Part shown: piece by piece, positions 1 through 12,494 of the stretch | How positions within the stretch are numbered: the stretch's first letter is position 1 | Layout of the letters: every line of letters begins with the position of its first letter | Origin: Rhodococcoides kyotonense | GTDB taxonomy: Bacteria; Actinomycetota; Actinomycetes; Mycobacteriales; Mycobacteriaceae | Assembly (NCBI RefSeq): GCF_900188125.1 | Contig: NZ_FZOW01000010.1 | Location: forward strand, 124,001-188,000 | Length of the DNA: 64,000 bases | Direction: 5' to 3' | Translations under genes and position numbers: made by a program | Notes under the pieces: model-generated | Databases searched by the model: none | Told to the model about the DNA's origin: nothing | What the model saw: only the letters and a program-made list of their open reading frames with translations

Positions 1-3000
1 CCAGCGATACGGACACGGTCACCTGTGCGGTACATCCGGGCACCCGACGGCGCGGCGACGAACGACGCCGCGGTCAGCTGCGGATTGCCGTGATACCCGC
101 GGGCGAGCGCGTCACCGGCGACGTACAACTCGCCGGCGACACCGAGGCCGACGGGGTGTAACCGTGCGTCGAGTACGTAGGCATCGAGACCCCGAGTCGG
201 CCCACCGATGCGAACAGGGGCCGACGCGGTGAGTGGTCCGTCGAGTGTGGCGACGATCGTGGTCTCCGTCGGACCGTAGGCGTTGAACAGGGCCACCCGG
301 TCGGCCCACGTGCGCACCAGTTCGGGGCCACAGGCATCTCCGCCGACGACGAGTACACGCAGGTGAGGCAGTGCGTCAGGGCCGAGTGTCATCGCCGCTG
401 CAGGAGTGAGGAATGCGTGCGTGACGTCGGCCATGGCGGAGGCGAGTTCGGCGCCGCCGTAGATGTCGGGGTCGGCGATCACCATGGTGGATCCTGCGGC
501 GAGTGCCATCAGCAGTTCGAGGATCGACGCGTCGAAACTCGACGACGCGAAATGCAGTGTGCGGCTGTCTCCGTCGAGGTGGAGCCGGTCGGCCAGCTCG
601 TCCGTCAGAGCTGCAAGCCCAGAGTGCGTCACCGCGACGCCCTTGGGCACACCCGTCGATCCGGATGTGTAGATGGTGTAGGCGCGGTGCTCGGGGCGAA
701 GAGGCGCGATCCGATCCGCGTCGGTGATCGCAGCGGAGGATCCCGTGTCGAGAGTGCGTGGACTGATCCATTCGATGCCACCGAGCCGAACCGAGTCCGA
801 AATACCCAGTGACGCTCCGGAATCGGTCACCATGTGTTCGATTCGGCCCGACGGGTATCGCGGGTCGACGGGTACGAACGCAGCACCGGTCTTGGCGACG
901 GCCCACACCATGACGATCGACATGGTGCTTCGAGGAACCGCGACGACGACGGACCTCTCGGGTCCGGCGCCGCGTGAGATCAACTCACGTGCAGCGCGAT
1001 TGGACCAGTCATCCAGCTCGGCGTAAGTCCAGGATTCTGCACCCTGAACCAGCGCAACATCCCCCGCGATCACCGCCTCGGTCATGATGTCCGGCAACGT
1101 TCTCTTCGCAAAGGCGGGTTCACCGTGCACCACGGACGGCCTCACCGAGCCGATGTCGCCCACGACGGTCGACGGATCAGCGAGCACCGTCGTCAGAATG
1201 TGCACGAACTGCTCGGCGAACCGCTCGACCGTGCTGCGATCGAACAGATCCGTTGCATACGTGAAGGTTCCGTCGAACGACGTGGAACCGATACCGACCT
1301 GAAGGTCGAACTTGGCGATCGGTGCGGCGATATCCATCGGTGCCACGGTCAGTCCCGGCAATTCCACTGCGGGGGTAGGCTCGTCGAGCGACAACATCAC
1401 CTGGAACAACGGATGGTGGGCGGTCGACCGTGCGGGTGTCAGTATCTCGACGAGACGGTCGAACGGCACATCCGCGTGCGCGTAGGCGGCGAGGTTCCGA
1501 TCACGGACTGCCACAAGCACATCGGAGAACGTCGCGGCCGGGTCGACGACGGTACGCAGTGTCAGCGTCCCGACGAACATCCCGACGAGATCGTCCAGTG
1601 ACTGTTCTCCGCGACCGGCGACCGGAGTACCCACTGTGATGTCGCGTTCGCCGGACAGCTGCGACAGAAGCACGGCCAGCGCGGTGTGCAGGACCATGAA
1701 CGGCGTGGTCTCGGTGCGCGTGGCGAATTCCGTGATCGATCGACGCAGACTCTCGGGCACGGAGAACGGCACCGTGTCACCCCGGTGTGAGAACACCGCC
1801 GGGGCCGACCTGTCCACAGGGAGTGCCAGCCTCTGCGGCACACCGTCGAGCTCCTCGGACCAGAAGGCGATCTGACGCGAAGCCAGAGACTCCGGGTCGT
1901 CCTCGGACCCCAGCCTGTCGCGCATCCACAGCGCGTAGTCCGCGTACTCCACCGGCAGCGAGCCCCACGACGGTAGGCCACCGTGAGCGCGAGAGCTGTA
2001 CGCCAACAGAAGGTCTCGGGCCAGTGGCCGCATCGACCACCCGTCGGCGGCGATGTGATGCGTGACGACGAGCAGCACGTGCTCGGTCGCGGACAGTCGG
2101 AACACCGACGCACGGACCGGTGGCGTCTCGGTGACGTCGAACCCGCGGCCCGCCGACGCCAGCAGAGCAGTACTCAGACGATCCTCGAAGGTGTCGACGA
2201 CCGGAACCTCGAGTGCGAATCCCTCGACCGTCACCTGGTGAGGGCCCGTAGGCCCATCCGGATAGAACGTGCGCAGGGGATGGTGGCGGTCGACGACGTC
2301 ACCCACTGCCGCGATCAGTGCATCCACGTTCACGTCGCCGCTGAGCCGGACGGCGCCCGCGATGTTGTACGCGGCCGACGACGGGTCGAACCGGTTGAGC
2401 AGCCACATCCGGTGCTGGTTCGGCGCCAGGGGAACGGTCGACGGCCTGGGGCCTGCCGTCAATGAGGGCAGCCTGGACGGACCCCCGATCCGCGCGCCGA
2501 GGCCGCGCACCGTCGGATGATCGAACAGGTCTCGCACCCCGAGGTGGCCGCCGAGCTCGGCATTGATGCGCGCGATCACCTGTGTTGCGGTCAGCGAGTT
2601 GCCGCCTAGTTCGAACCAGCTCGTCGTCGCGCCGATGTCCTGCACATCGAGTACGTCCGAGAAGATCTGCGCAACAGCCTTTTCCGTCGGTCCGGAGATC
2701 GGGTCGGACGGGGTGGTCAGTGGTGCAGGCAGTGCCGATCGATCGAGCTTGCCGTTGCGGCCGAGCGGGAGGTGAGCAAGTTCGACGAACACCGTCGGCA
2801 CCATGTAGGTGGGCAGTTCGGACTCGGCATGGGAGCGGATGGTGTCGACGTCGGCGGTCCCGCAGACGTAGGCGACGAGCCGTTCGTTCGACCCCTCACC
2901 GCGGACGGTGACGACCGTCGACGCCACCCCTGGGGCCCGCAGGATCGATGCTTCGATCTCACCGAGTTCGAGGCGTTGGCCACGAAGCTTCACCTGGAAG

Positions 3001-6000
3001 TCGTTGCGGCCCAGATACTCCAGCTCACCGTCGAGCGTCCAGCGGACCAGATCGCCGGTGCGATACAACCGCCTGCCGTCGGTGAACGGATCGGCAATGA
3101 AGCGTTCCGACGTCAATCCTGCGCGGCGGACGTACCCGCGAGCCAGCTGAACCCCCGCGAGATACAGCTCCCCGACGGCTCCGATCGGAACCACGTGCAG
3201 CGCCGCGTCGAGCACTCTGACCTGGGTGTTCCACACAGGGCTGCCGATCGGGACCGAACCGCCGTCGTGTGCGTCCGTCCGGTGATACGTGACGTCGACG
3301 GCTGCTTCGGTCGGGCCGTACAGGTTGTGCAGTTCCGTCGTCAGATGCTCGTGCGTCCGCCGGACCGTCGACCTCGGCAGGGCCTCCCCACTCGCGAAGA
3401 TCTGCCTCAGCGACGTGCACTCGGCCAGGTCGCCGTACGCCAGGAACAGGTCGAGCATCGACGGAACGAAATGTGTTGTCGTGACTCCCTGTTCGCGGAT
3501 GAGACCGGACAGGTACTTCGGGTCGCGGTGGCCACCTGGTTCTGCGACGACGGTTCGCGCACCCACCATGTGCGGCCAGAACAGCTCCCACACCGACACG
3601 TCGAACGTCGTCGGGGTCTTGTGCAGAACGACGTCGTCGGCATCGAGCGGGTAGGTGTCCTGCATCCACACCAGTCGGTTGACGATGGACCGGTGCGCGA
3701 CAGCGACACCCTTCGGCCTGCCGGTCGAGCCCGACGTGAAGATGACGTACGCGGTGTTGTCGCCGCGCACGCCCGCACGGCGTTCGTGATCGTGAATCGG
3801 CCCGGTGTCGAACATCGACAGGTCGAGAGTTCGGGGATCGATCACCGCCACCGAGCTCTCGACGTGGGATCCGAGAATCAGTGCCGGAGAGGCTGTGTCG
3901 ATCATGTGGGCGAGGCGGGCGGCGGGCAGCGCCGGATCGAGGGGCAGGTATGCCCCACCCGCATGGACGATGGCGTGAATCGCGACGAGTTGATCGATCG
4001 AGCGAGGCAACGACACCGCGACGACGGTTTCCGGCCCGATGTCCCGCGAGATCAAGTACCGCGCCATGCACCGCACCCGCGCGGCGAAGTTTCCGTACGT
4101 GAGCGACCGGCCGTCGGCTACGACGCAGGTGTAGCCCGCGTGTGCGGCAATCGGTCCATCGAGCAGATCGAGAAGGGTCGACGGTTCCACATCCCGGCGG
4201 GTGTCGATCCATCGGGCAGTGACGGCGCGTCGTTCCTCGGGCCCCAGAACGTCGATGTCGACGACGCGTCCGTCGGGCCGTTCGATCATCGTGGCCATGA
4301 CGCGCTCGAGCCGTTCGGCGATCGTCGTGACGTTGCCGTGGGAGAAGGCGTCGGGAGAGAAGCGCAAGGTCATCGTCGGCGCCGGTTCCAGCACGGTCAC
4401 GAGCGTCAACGGGTAATGCGTCGAATCCTCGACGTCGATGCCGAGCACCCGCATGCCGCCGATGTCCGTCGTGTCGCCGAGCGCGTTGTGGTCGACTGGG
4501 TAGGACTCGAATACGGTCAGAGTGTCGAACGTGGCTCCAGGCCCCGCGGCAGCCTGAATCTCGGCGAGTCCCACATGGTGCACATCGAGCAGGTCGGCCT
4601 GCTCGTGCTGGATACGAACGAGCAGCGATGCAACGGTGTCCGTGACGTCGAATCGCACACGCACCGGGAGGGTGTTGATGAACAGCCCGAGAGCCTCAGT
4701 CGCGCCAGGCACTTCGGCGGGCCGACCGGACACGGTTGCACCGAACACGACGTCGCGACGAGACAGCAACGCGGACAGCACGATCGACCACGCCACCTGG
4801 ACGACGGTGTTCACCGTGACACCCAGCGTGCGTGCGAGGCCGTCGAGCGCCGGGCCGTCCAGCGGGACCGAAACGTCCTGTGGGAGCGCTACACTGCCGG
4901 CGAATCTGTCGGCAACAAGCGTCGGCTCGTCGACGCCCGACAAGACACCCGCCCATCGTCTCAGCGCGGTGGCACCGTCGCGTCGGGACAGCCAGGTCAG
5001 GTAGTCGCGATACGGCGCAGCGGGCACCGGGATCGGCGCGTCGGCCGCGTACAGCACCAGCAGGTCCTTGACGAAGATCGGCATCGACCATCCGTCGAAC
5101 AGGATGTGGTGGTTGGTGACGACGAGATGTGTTCGTTCCTCGGCGCGGACGAGTGCGAAGCGCAGCAGTGGGCCGTCGGCCATGTCGAACGGGCGGGTGC
5201 GTTCACGCGCGATGGTGGCGTGGACGTCATCGGTGTCCACTTCCGTCCACGGAATGTCTCTGTGGCCGTGCACGATCTGCACCGGCAGACCGCGGTGATC
5301 GGAGTCGAACGACACGCGTAACGCGTCGTGACGCGCCAGCAGGCGGCCGGCCGCGCGGTGCAGCCTCTCGCTGTCGATCGTGCCTCCGAGCTCGAACACG
5401 ATCTGCGCGGTATAGGGGTCGACTCCCCCGCGCGTCAGGTCCGCGTGGAACAGCAGGCCCCGTTGCAGCGGTGCCAGGGGCCATGCGTCGTCGATCACTC
5501 GGAATCGGCTCTGCCACTGATCGATTCGCTGCTGGTCCACAGAGACCAACGACATGTCCGACGGCGTGAGGCCGCCGGCACCGGGCTTCGAGGCGTCCTC
5601 CGCCAGTTCGATCATCGCGCGATGCCACAGGTCGGTGAGCAGATCGGCGTCGTCGACGACGCCTCCCACGTACCCGACCCGCGCCTGCAGTATCCCGTCC
5701 ACGACGGCGACATCGATCTCGACGGCGAGCTCTGTGATCAGGTCCCGGCCGCTGCCGGCATCGATCGACACCGTGAGGTCCGGAATCCAGCCCTGGCCGG
5801 CGATGGCGTCGGGCAGGGATGTGATGCGTCCGAGGTAGTTGACCGAGATCTGCGGTCGCGGCAGATCGTCGAATACGCCTGATGCCGAGAGCATTCCGTA
5901 TGCAGCGCCGCGGCTGGGTATTGCGCGGATCTGCTCCTTGATCACCTTGGCGACCGAGTTCGCGTCCGCATCCGGTACGTCGAGCCGGACCGGGTACGTC

Positions 6001-9000
6001 GTCGTGAACCACCCGACGGTTCGAGTCAGGTCGGCGCCAGGGACCGAATCCTCTTCGCGTCCATGACTTTCGAGCTGTACGAGGAACGACGACGACCGGC
6101 GCCACCGGGACAGTGCCATCGCCAGAGTCGTCAGCAGTACGTCCTCTGCACCCATTCGATAGGTATTCGCTACCGGTCCGAGGAGCGTCTCGGTGAGATC
6201 GGCGTCGACAGTCAGGTCGATGTGCGAGACAGCGTCGTCGGCCACGAGTGGCCGGGTTCCGACCAGAGCGTCGCATCCCGTGAGAACAGCACGCCACGAG
6301 TCGGTTTCGCCGCTCACGTCGCGTTCGTACAGGGCGTGCGCCCACCGCCGCATGGACGTCTCGGTCGGCGGAAGGGTCACCGAGCCTGCCCGCTGCGCCC
6401 AGGCCGTAGCGAGATCCGGAACGAGAATGCGCCAGGAGACACCGTCGACGACCAAGTGATGAGCAACGACGACGACGCGATCCAACTCGGTCGCGTGCAC
6501 CACCTGCAGCATGATTCCGTCACGCGGACGCAATCGTTCGGCGGTCTGTCGTACGATCTCACCGAGATTGGTTGCAGCAGTGCTCGATACCAGTGCAGCG
6601 GCATCGACGGCACCGGGCGGTGCAACGACGAGCTGATCGCCGACGAGCCGCGCACGCAGCATGTCATGATGATCGACGACGGCAGCGACGTTGCGTACCA
6701 GTCCATCTCGGTCCAGGTCGGATGGCGCCGTCAGTACCAGAGCCTGGTAGAACCGGTCGATGTGCGACGGCTCGACCGCCCGTGCCACCACGCTTCGTGC
6801 GATCGGCAGAAGCGGCATCGACCCGATGCCGCCGCCCGGAAGCTCCTCGAGCGTCACCTTCTCGGCCACAGGCGTGGAGACACGTGCGAGGCCGACGACG
6901 GTGCGCTGCTCGAACACGTCGCGGGGAGTGAACGCGATTCCCGACGCCTTTGCCCGCGAGACCAATTGAATCGCGACGATACTGTCACCGCCTAGGGCGA
7001 AGAACGAGTCGTCGATGCCGACGGTGCCCAGGCCGAGGACCTCTGCCATCGCGTCGGCGATGATTTGTTGCACTGGGTCGGTCGGAGCACGGAACGGTGC
7101 GGTGTCTCCGAGGTCGGTGGGGACGGGCAATGCGGACCGGTCGATCTTGCCCGACGGAGTGAGCGGAACGGACGCCAGTTCGACGATGTGGACCGGAACC
7201 ATCTGCGAGGGGAGGAAATCCGATGCCAGGGCGAGCAGTGACGAGGCGTCGAACTCGTGGTCTGGCTTGATCTTGACGTACGACACCAGCTGCGACTTTC
7301 CACCGCGTTCGATCACGATGGAAGCGACGAAGTCCGTGGACTGATGCCACGAAAGTACGGCGTCGACCTCGCCGAGTTCGATACGCAGGCCGTGTAATTG
7401 GACCTGAAAGTCGCTGCGTCCGACGAACTCCAGCTGCGCCCGATCGGGATCGGATCCGCTCCAGCGGACGATGTCGCCGGTTCGGTACAGACGAGTACCG
7501 TTGCCGTTCGGGTCCGCGATGAACCGATGCGCGGTGACGGACGTGCGGCGATGGTAGCCGCGCGCCAATCCTGGCCCGCCGACGTACAATTCGCCAACCG
7601 TGCCCAGTGGCACAGGGCGAAGCCACCGATCGAGTACGAGCGCCGAAGATCCCTGGAGCGGCGTGCCGATGGTGATGGCTCGCGGATCGGTCAACGGTGG
7701 TGTCATCGTGATGACGATCGTCGACTCGGTGGGCCCGTAGCTGTTCCGGAGTTCGGCATGTCCGCGGAGTCGTTCGACGAGGTCCGGCGGGCACGAGTCT
7801 CCGCCGACAACAACGTGTTTCAGTGACGGCACGCGGTCGACGTCGACCGTCGACAGCAACGCGGGCGCAGTGACGATGTGCGTGACCTGGTGCTCGTTCA
7901 ACAGATCTGTCAGTTCGCGTCCGCCGTACACGTCGGCCGGCGCGATCACCATCGTGGCGCCCGCGCTGAACGCAGCGATCATCTCGAAGATCGAGGCATC
8001 GAAACTGGACGACGAGAACCTCAGAACCCGTGAATCCGGGCTCAGTGTCAGTTCAGGTCGTTCGGACGCTGCGAATGTTGTCAATGCTGCATGGGTGACC
8101 GTGACGCCTTTGGGCGTGCCCGTCGACCCAGATGTGTAGATCACGTAGGCGGAGTGAGCCGGTCGAAGGACGCTGCGTCGATCACTGGAATCGACTGCAG
8201 CACTGGACCGGTCACTGATCTCCGACTCGAAGGACGGATCGTCCAACGCAAGCCAGTGAAGACTGTCGGACAGGGAATCCATGACAGCGCGGGTACTGAG
8301 GCCAACGAGTGCACCGGAGTCGGTGAGCATGTGTCCGATACGCTCCGCCGGGTACGACGGGTCGACGGGCACGAACGCCGCCCCGGTCGCAGCGACCGCC
8401 CAGAATGCAATCACCGACTCGATGCTGCGCGGAATCGACACGGCGACAACGGTCTCGGGGCCGGCGCCGCGCGCGATGAGCGCTCGTGCGATGGTGTTGC
8501 TCCGCGCTGCCAGATCTCGGTAGGAGACGCGTCCGGAACCTTCTATCAGTGCCGTCCCGTCGGGATCGGCGGCGAGGCCGCGGGCGAGGATGTCCGGAAG
8601 CAGGGCCTCCGTCGCGGCCGCAGGGCCACGTGCGGGCACCAACGCGCGGGTTTCCGCGTCGTCGAGAATGTCGAGATCCGCGGCGACGGCCGTCGGCTCC
8701 GCGTCGAGAAACCGGCCGAGGAGACCGACGAAACGCCGATACAAAGCGTCGAACATTTCTTGGCTGTAGATGGTGGGATTGGCTTCGAAGTCGATGCGTG
8801 AGCGGCCCGTCGGGCCTGCAGGGTAGATGTTGACCGAGAGGTCCTCCACCGGTCCCGTCGACAGGATGTTGAATGTGCCTGTGAGAGATCCGAATCGGAC
8901 TTCCGATTCGTAGGCCATGATGTTGATCGCCGGTCCGAAGAATCCGCGATGTTCCTGCGACGAGCCGGTGGACCGTCGGATGTCCTCCGCGCGGTAGCGC

Positions 9001-10016
9001 TGGTGCCGCAGCGCGCCCGTCAGTTCCAGCTGCACCGACTGGACCAGATCGGCGACCGTCGTCGCCCCGTCGATGCGCACGCGTATGGGCAGGACATTCG
9101 AGACCATCCCGCCCGACCGTCGGAGCAGTGCCGTGGTTCGGCCCGCGACGGGGAGGCTCAACACGACGTCGTCCGACGCGGTCATCCGCGACAGGAATGC
9201 GGCCACCGCGGCGACGGCAATGGGTGCGAATGCGGAATCGAGTCGGTCGATCGCACGTCCGAGAGCCGCCTCCAACTTCTCGGACAGCGGTTCTCCGCAG
9301 ATTCGGGAGCGAGCTGCCGGCGGGGCGATGACGCCGGTGATGTTCGGTGGCGACGGCAGATCCTGCGTCTTGTCGTGCCAATAGGCAGCGTCCTTGTCGA
9401 AGCGCGACGACGCCCGGTAGTCGTCCTCGGCGCTGTAGACGTCGCGCAGGCTTCCGGCCTTGGAAGGCACCGGTTCCTCGCCGGATGTGACGGCGGAGTA
9501 GATCTCGGCCGTGCGGTTCATCAGCTGAACGGCACCGTATCCGTCGAGCGCGAGATGGTGGACGTGCGAGTACCAGAACGTGCGATCGGGGGCGATCCGC
9601 AACGTCGCGGCATGCACGAGGGGACCCTGCGTCAGATCGATCGGACGGGAGTAGGCGTCGCGCATCCAGGCGCGGGCGGCCTGCTCGGGGTCGGGCTCGG
9701 CGCTGAAGTCGAGTTGTTCGGCCGTGTCGTCTGCGCCGTCGAGGAATTGGTGCGGTTCACCATCGATCTCGACGAGCCTCAGTGACCCGGCACCGAGTTC
9801 CCGGACGGCCCGGCGCGCCGAGTACTGCATCAGCCGCTCGTCGACGTCGCCGCGTATGTCGATGAAGTTCGCGATGGTGATCGGCACGTCCGGCATCAGA
9901 TGCTGGGCGAACCACAGCCCGCGCTGTGCCGCTGTGAGCGGAAAGGGTCGGGAGGTTCGGTCGGTGCTGCGATCGACGGTGAACTCACGCAGTTCCAGCG
10001 ATTCCACAGATTCCAC
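1..10016 (-). CDS. Non-ribosomal peptide synthetase, 3' part missing (C-A-T-E-C-A-T-C-A...)
   Basis: One reading frame stays open from a GTG at 10016 to the left edge, 3,338 codons, with no stop, so the gene continues outside the window. Domains in order, rough residues: C1 24-450 (starts [17 protein letters not shown]), A1 460-963, T1 969-1026 (ALGGDSI), E 1056-1476 ([27 protein letters not shown]), C2 1493-1910 (HHILFDGWS), A2 1943-2430, T2 2436-2490 (FELGGNSL), C3 2526-2943 (HHIAADGWS), A3 2966 to the edge, cut just after YRTGD. All catalytic motifs seen are intact. Reading pocket residues by eye, A2 gives DVWHFSLVDK, a serine-type code; A1 gives about DAFVVGSIV and A3 DALFVGAIV, which I cannot assign. 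E after module 1 implies a D-residue at position 1. An N-terminal C domain without a loading module suggests that an acyl or aryl group is supplied by another protein, as in EntF-like siderophore synthetases (inference). GTG 10016 follows AAAGAG by six bases; GTG 10007 is an alternative. Confidence 0.96.
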   Translation of the reverse strand, partial: MESVESLELREFTVDRSTDRTSRPFPLTAAQRGLWFAQHLMPDVPITIANFIDIRGDVDERLMQYSARRAVRELGAGSLRLVEIDGEPHQFLDGADDTAEQLDFSAEPDPEQAARAWMRDAYSRPIDLTQGPLVHAATLRIAPDRTFWYSHVHHLALDGYGAVQLMNRTAEIYSAVTSGEEPVPSKAGSLRDVYSAEDDYRASSRFDKDAAYWHDKTQDLPSPPNITGVIAPPAARSRICGEPLSEKLEAALGRAIDRLDSAFAPIAVAAVAAFLSRMTASDDVVLSLPVAGRTTALLRRSGGMVSNVLPIRVRIDGATTVADLVQSVQLELTGALRHQRYRAEDIRRSTGSSQEHRGFFGPAINIMAYESEVRFGSLTGTFNILSTGPVEDLSVNIYPAGPTGRSRIDFEANPTIYSQEMFDALYRRFVGLLGRFLDAEPTAVAADLDILDDAETRALVPARGPAAATEALLPDILARGLAADPDGTALIEGSGRVSYRDLAARSNTIARALIARGAGPETVVAVSIPRSIESVIAFWAVAATGAAFVPVDPSYPAERIGHMLTDSGALVGLSTRAVMDSLSDSLHWLALDDPSFESEISDRSSAAVDSSDRRSVLRPAHSAYVIYTSGSTGTPKGVTVTHAALTTFAASERPELTLSPDSRVLRFSSSSFDASIFEMIAAFSAGATMVIAPADVYGGRELTDLLNEHQVTHIVTAPALLSTVDVDRVPSLKHVVVGGDSCPPDLVERLRGHAELRNSYGPTESTIVITMTPPLTDPRAITIGTPLQGSSALVLDRWLRPVPLGTVGELYVGGPGLARGYHRRTSVTAHRFIADPNGNGTRLYRTGDIVRWSGSDPDRAQLEFVGRSDFQVQLHGLRIELGEVDAVLSWHQSTDFVASIVIERGGKSQLVSYVKIKPDHEFDASSLLALASDFLPSQMVPVHIVELASVPLTPSGKIDRSALPVPTDLGDTAPFRAPTDPVQQIIADAMAEVLGLGTVGIDDSFFALGGDSIVAIQLVSRAKASGIAFTPRDVFEQRTVVGLARVSTPVAEKVTLEELPGGGIGSMPLLPIARSVVARAVEPSHIDRFYQALVLTAPSDLDRDGLVRNVAAVVDHHDMLRARLVGDQLVVAPPGAVDAAALVSSTAATNLGEIVRQTAERLRPRDGIMLQVVHATELDRVVVVAHHLVVDGVSWRILVPDLATAWAQRAGSVTLPPTETSMRRWAHALYERDVSGETDSWRAVLTGCDALVGTRPLVADDAVSHIDLTVDADLTETLLGPVANTYRMGAEDVLLTTLAMALSRWRRSSSFLVQLESHGREEDSVPGADLTRTVGWFTTTYPVRLDVPDADANSVAKVIKEQIRAIPSRGAAYGMLSASGVFDDLPRPQISVNYLGRITSLPDAIAGQGWIPDLTVSIDAGSGRDLITELAVEIDVAVVDGILQARVGYVGGVVDDADLLTDLWHRAMIELAEDASKPGAGGLTPSDMSLVSVDQQRIDQWQSRFRVIDDAWPLAPLQRGLLFHADLTRGGVDPYTAQIVFELGGTIDSERLHRAAGRLLARHDALRVSFDSDHRGLPVQIVHGHRDIPWTEVDTDDVHATIARERTRPFDMADGPLLRFALVRAEERTHLVVTNHHILFDGWSMPIFVKDLLVLYAADAPIPVPAAPYRDYLTWLSRRDGATALRRWAGVLSGVDEPTLVADRFAGSVALPQDVSVPLDGPALDGLARTLGVTVNTVVQVAWSIVLSALLSRRDVVFGATVSGRPAEVPGATEALGLFINTLPVRVRFDVTDTVASLLVRIQHEQADLLDVHHVGLAEIQAAAGPGATFDTLTVFESYPVDHNALGDTTDIGGMRVLGIDVEDSTHYPLTLVTVLEPAPTMTLRFSPDAFSHGNVTTIAERLERVMATMIERPDGRVVDIDVLGPEERRAVTARWIDTRRDVEPSTLLDLLDGPIAAHAGYTCVVADGRSLTYGNFAARVRCMARYLISRDIGPETVVAVSLPRSIDQLVAIHAIVHAGGAYLPLDPALPAARLAHMIDTASPALILGSHVESSVAVIDPRTLDLSMFDTGPIHDHERRAGVRGDNTAYVIFTSGSTGRPKGVAVAHRSIVNRLVWMQDTYPLDADDVVLHKTPTTFDVSVWELFWPHMVGARTVVAEPGGHRDPKYLSGLIREQGVTTTHFVPSMLDLFLAYGDLAECTSLRQIFASGEALPRSTVRRTHEHLTTELHNLYGPTEAAVDVTYHRTDAHDGGSVPIGSPVWNTQVRVLDAALHVVPIGAVGELYLAGVQLARGYVRRAGLTSERFIADPFTDGRRLYRTGDLVRWTLDGELEYLGRNDFQVKLRGQRLELGEIEASILRAPGVASTVVTVRGEGSNERLVAYVCGTADVDTIRSHAESELPTYMVPTVFVELAHLPLGRNGKLDRSALPAPLTTPSDPISGPTEKAVAQIFSDVLDVQDIGATTSWFELGGNSLTATQVIARINAELGGHLGVRDLFDHPTVRGLGARIGGPSRLPSLTAGPRPSTVPLAPNQHRMWLLNRFDPSSAAYNIAGAVRLSGDVNVDALIAAVGDVVDRHHPLRTFYPDGPTGPHQVTVEGFALEVPVVDTFEDRLSTALLASAGRGFDVTETPPVRASVFRLSATEHVLLVVTHHIAADGWSMRPLARDLLLAYSSRAHGGLPSWGSLPVEYADYALWMRDRLGSEDDPESLASRQIAFWSEELDGVPQRLALPVDRSAPAVFSHRGDTVPFSVPESLRRSITEFATRTETTPFMVLHTALAVLLSQLSGERDITVGTPVAGRGEQSLDDLVGMFVGTLTLRTVVDPAATFSDVLVAVRDRNLAAYAHADVPFDRLVEILTPARSTAHHPLFQVMLSLDEPTPAVELPGLTVAPMDIAAPIAKFDLQVGIGSTSFDGTFTYATDLFDRSTVERFAEQFVHILTTVLADPSTVVGDIGSVRPSVVHGEPAFAKRTLPDIMTEAVIAGDVALVQGAESWTYAELDDWSNRAARELISRGAGPERSVVVAVPRSTMSIVMVWAVAKTGAAFVPVDPRYPSGRIEHMVTDSGASLGISDSVRLGGIEWISPRTLDTGSSAAITDADRIAPLRPEHRAYTIYTSGSTGVPKGVAVTHSGLAALTDELADRLHLDGDSRTLHFASSSFDASILELLMALAAGSTMVIADPDIYGGAELASAMADVTHAFLTPAAAMTLGPDALPHLRVLVVGGDACGPELVRTWADRVALFNAYGPTETTIVATLDGPLTASAPVRIGGPTRGLDAYVLDARLHPVGLGVAGELYVAGDALARGYHGNPQLTAASFVAAPSGARMYRTGDRVRIA

Positions 10017-10147
10017 GAGTCGCTCTTTCGAGTTCGGGAGCCCTGCACCGGCGCGGGATGGCGGGGGATGGCAAAACCGCGCTGCCCCGGAACGCCGTCT
10101 GCACTTGTGACTGGAAATTCCCTGGTCACCGGTTTGTCTGCAACCGA

Positions 10148-10175
10148 GGTTTACACAATCGTTACCAGCGGTCAA
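10148..10175 (-). promoter_or_regulatory. Possible promoter of the NRPS gene
   Basis: On the minus strand TTGACC (10175-10170) is followed after 16 bases by TAAACC (10153-10148), about 130 bases before the GTG start. The rest of the 290-base gap up to the PhoX terminator shows no other clear signal and no iron box. Weak call based on spacing only. Confidence 0.3.
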
Positions 10176-10253
10176 CCGCCTTGCAGGGCCTCGCGAGAGC
10201 CTGAAGAGAAGTCACAGAAGTCGCCAGACGATTGAATGAAAAATAACAACGAC

Positions 10254-10296
10254 GAAGGCGCGCACAGCCGTGTCGTACCGGCTAGTGCGCGCCTTC
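10254..10296 (-). terminator. Terminator after phoX
   Basis: A perfect 12-bp inverted repeat (GAAGGCGCGCAC at 10254-10265 and GTGCGCGCCTTC at 10285-10296, 19-base loop) lies 15 bases after the phoX stop. On the minus strand it is followed by a T-rich run (GTCGTTGTTATTTTT), as in intrinsic terminators. It separates phoX from the NRPS gene downstream. Confidence 0.85.
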
Positions 10297-10310
10297 TTGT
10301 CGAGAGTGGG

Positions 10311-12356
10311 TCAGGACTTCCAGACCGCCACCATGGCCGGTCGCGGCTGCGAACTTCCGCCGTCGGGCCAGTGCGAGATCGGGTTGTCCGCGGAAGCCTC
10401 GTCGAACTCACCCGGATGCTGTACTGCCACGACGACGCGCTCGTCCTGGATGATCGGTCCGCACGTCTCGGCGCCGGCGGGGACCGTCAGGAACTGCCTG
10501 GTCTCGCCGCGACGCTCACCCTCGAGGACGACGGCGAACAGACCGTCGTTGGACTCGAGAGCATTGCCGTCCGTCGAGATCCACAGGTTGCCCTTGCTGT
10601 CGAACGCGAGGTTGTCCGGGCAGGAGATCGGGCTGACCTGGCTCTTGTCGAAGCCGCCGAAGTAGGTGTCGGCCTCGTTCGGGTCGCCGGCGACGATGAG
10701 CAGGTTCCACACGAACGACGTGCCTGCATGCTCGTCCTCGATCTCGAGGACCTGCCCGTTCTTGTTCTTGTTGCGCGGGTTGGCCTCGTCGGCTGCCGCT
10801 TTGCCCTCGGTGCCACGGTTGGTGTTGTTGGTGAGCGCCACGTAGACCTTGCCGGTGACCGGGTTGGGCTCGAAGTCCTCGGGACGGTCCATCTTCGTCG
10901 CGCCGACCTTGTCACCAGCCTGACGCGTGAAGACGGCGACCTCCTCGGCCGACATGCCGTCGACGAGCGACTCGCCGCGTCCGTCCTCGTTCGTGCGCAG
11001 CAGCGGAATCCATTCGCCCTTGCCTGCGAACTTGCCCGCCTCCGGCAGGGTTCCGCTGCCGTCGATCGCGTCGGGCGCATCCCCGGTGAGGACGGCGACG
11101 TACAGCGTGCCCGCGTCGAGAAGCGTGAGGTTGTGACGCATCGCGGCCTGGCCGTTGCCGGGCATCATCTTTCGGCTGGAGACGAACTTGTACATGTAGT
11201 CGAAGCGCTCGTCGTCACCGCTGTAGGCGACGACGGTGCCGTCGTCGGTGACGTAGATCGTGGCGGCTTCGTGCTTGAAACGTCCCAGCGCCGAGTGCTT
11301 GATCGGCGTGGAGTTCGGATCCCACGGGTCGATCTCGACGACGTAGCCGAATCGGTTGACCTCGTTGGGCTCCTGCGCGATGTCGAAGCGCTTGTCGAAG
11401 CGTTCCCACTTGCGGTCGCTGGCAGCGCCTTCGATTCCGTAGCGCGCAAGACGTTCTGCCTGGGCGGGTTCGGTGACCGATTCCGCGTTGCCGAAGTACT
11501 GGTTGATGTTCTCCTCGCCGGACAGCACCGTGCCCCACGGCGTCAAGCCACCGGAACAGTTGTTGAACGTGCCGAATGCCCTCGTACCGGTCGGGTCGAC
11601 ACTCGTCTTCAGGAAATCGCTGCCCGCTGCGGGGCCGGTGATGACGAACTCGGTCGTGCCGGTGATACGACGGTTGTACTGGCTGAACGCGGGAGTCAGT
11701 CTGCCGGAGCCGGATTCACCGTTCACCTGCAGGATCGACAATCCGTGCGCCGCGAGTGCGATGTCGAACTGCTCGCGCGTCGGGTTCTCCTCGTCGTACC
11801 CCTTGAACAGGAACGGCTCGGTCGTGTACTCGTGACTGACCGCAAGCAGGTAGGCGTTCGGCGTGCCCTCGATCGGCAGCATGCCGGCGAAGTCGTTGTT
11901 GAAGCCGAACTGCATTGCCTGCGCTGCAGCGGTCTGGTTGTCGAAGTCGAACTCCGGTGCACCCTCGACCACCGGGTCACCCCAGCGGATGAACACCTGC
12001 TGCTCGTAGCCCTCGGGCACGACGACCGCGTCCTCGGTGTTCGGTGCGACCGCGGTGAAGTCGACGCCGTCGACCTCGGGCGCCGTGGTACTGCCGTCGG
12101 CTGCCGTGGTGGTGGCGGGATCGTCGGTGCTGCACGCTGCGAGGACGCTCCCTGCGCCGACGGCGACGACGGCCATCGCTCCGCCGCGCAGCACACCTCG
12201 CCTGCTCATGGCAGTCTTGACGATGTCGCCGAAGTACTGCCCCTTCGACGTGTTCGGGACCTCGTGGAAGCACGCGTCGCCGCACTTGTACTTGCAGGTC
12301 AGATTCGAGCGTGCGGAGCTTCCGTCGTGCACCGCGAACAGGGGTAGTGGCTTCAT
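10311..12356 (-). CDS. phoX: PhoX-family alkaline phosphatase (DUF839), Tat-exported
   Basis: 681 residues, typical for actinobacterial PhoX/DUF839 proteins. The N-terminus has the family's Cys-rich lead (TCKYKCGDACFHEVPNTS) before a twin-arginine signal, SRRGVLRGG near residue 51, running into LAAC near residue 75, which could be a lipobox. The body holds the repeated acidic and glycine-rich blades of the beta-propeller (for example SGEENINQYFGN, RPEDFEPNP, FDSKGNLWISTDGN). Members are calcium- and iron-dependent phosphatases releasing phosphate from organic esters outside the membrane (family knowledge). The gene is monocistronic as seen: an inverted-repeat element lies upstream and a strong terminator follows. 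A weak direct repeat of GTTC upstream could be a Pho box, but I do not rely on it. Confidence 0.93.
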   Translation of the reverse strand: MKPLPLFAVHDGSSARSNLTCKYKCGDACFHEVPNTSKGQYFGDIVKTAMSRRGVLRGGAMAVVAVGAGSVLAACSTDDPATTTAADGSTTAPEVDGVDFTAVAPNTEDAVVVPEGYEQQVFIRWGDPVVEGAPEFDFDNQTAAAQAMQFGFNNDFAGMLPIEGTPNAYLLAVSHEYTTEPFLFKGYDEENPTREQFDIALAAHGLSILQVNGESGSGRLTPAFSQYNRRITGTTEFVITGPAAGSDFLKTSVDPTGTRAFGTFNNCSGGLTPWGTVLSGEENINQYFGNAESVTEPAQAERLARYGIEGAASDRKWERFDKRFDIAQEPNEVNRFGYVVEIDPWDPNSTPIKHSALGRFKHEAATIYVTDDGTVVAYSGDDERFDYMYKFVSSRKMMPGNGQAAMRHNLTLLDAGTLYVAVLTGDAPDAIDGSGTLPEAGKFAGKGEWIPLLRTNEDGRGESLVDGMSAEEVAVFTRQAGDKVGATKMDRPEDFEPNPVTGKVYVALTNNTNRGTEGKAAADEANPRNKNKNGQVLEIEDEHAGTSFVWNLLIVAGDPNEADTYFGGFDKSQVSPISCPDNLAFDSKGNLWISTDGNALESNDGLFAVVLEGERRGETRQFLTVPAGAETCGPIIQDERVVVAVQHPGEFDEASADNPISHWPDGGSSQPRPAMVAVWKS

Positions 12357-12436
12357 GACTCGGCAGAGTGTCAGTCAAAAGCAAAGGTAAAGGAACGCCT
12401 CGGTGAAGTCACGAACAACGAGCATGCCCTAAGTTG

Positions 12437-12494
12437 GCGGCTTCGCCGCATGTGCACGAAATTACATAGCCTGCTATGTATTTCTACGCACATG
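12437..12494. repeat. Composite palindrome element, copy A
   Basis: A mini-hairpin GCGGC-TTC-GCCGC (12437-12449) abuts a 46-base imperfect palindrome (12449-12494) whose arms begin CATGTGC and end CATAGC around a CT centre. Read on the minus strand the order is palindrome, then a hairpin with a GAA loop. The stop codon and the last codons (HVRRNT) of the AraC-type gene lie inside one palindrome arm, so the element has become part of the gene end. It probably works as a terminator before phoX (inference). Confidence 0.85.

Noticed and set aside
2772..5321. 849-codon open frame on the plus strand
   Set aside because: It is the complement of NRPS modules with intact motifs; high GC keeps antisense frames open. 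The translation is Arg/Val/Gly-rich with no domain.
10236..12347. 703-codon plus-strand frame
   Set aside because: Antisense to phoX along its whole length and crosses the phoX terminator; no recognisable domain.
12357..12436. Possible Pho box upstream of phoX (GTTC repeats)
   Set aside because: The two GTTC units are not spaced 11 bases apart and the CACC parts do not align.
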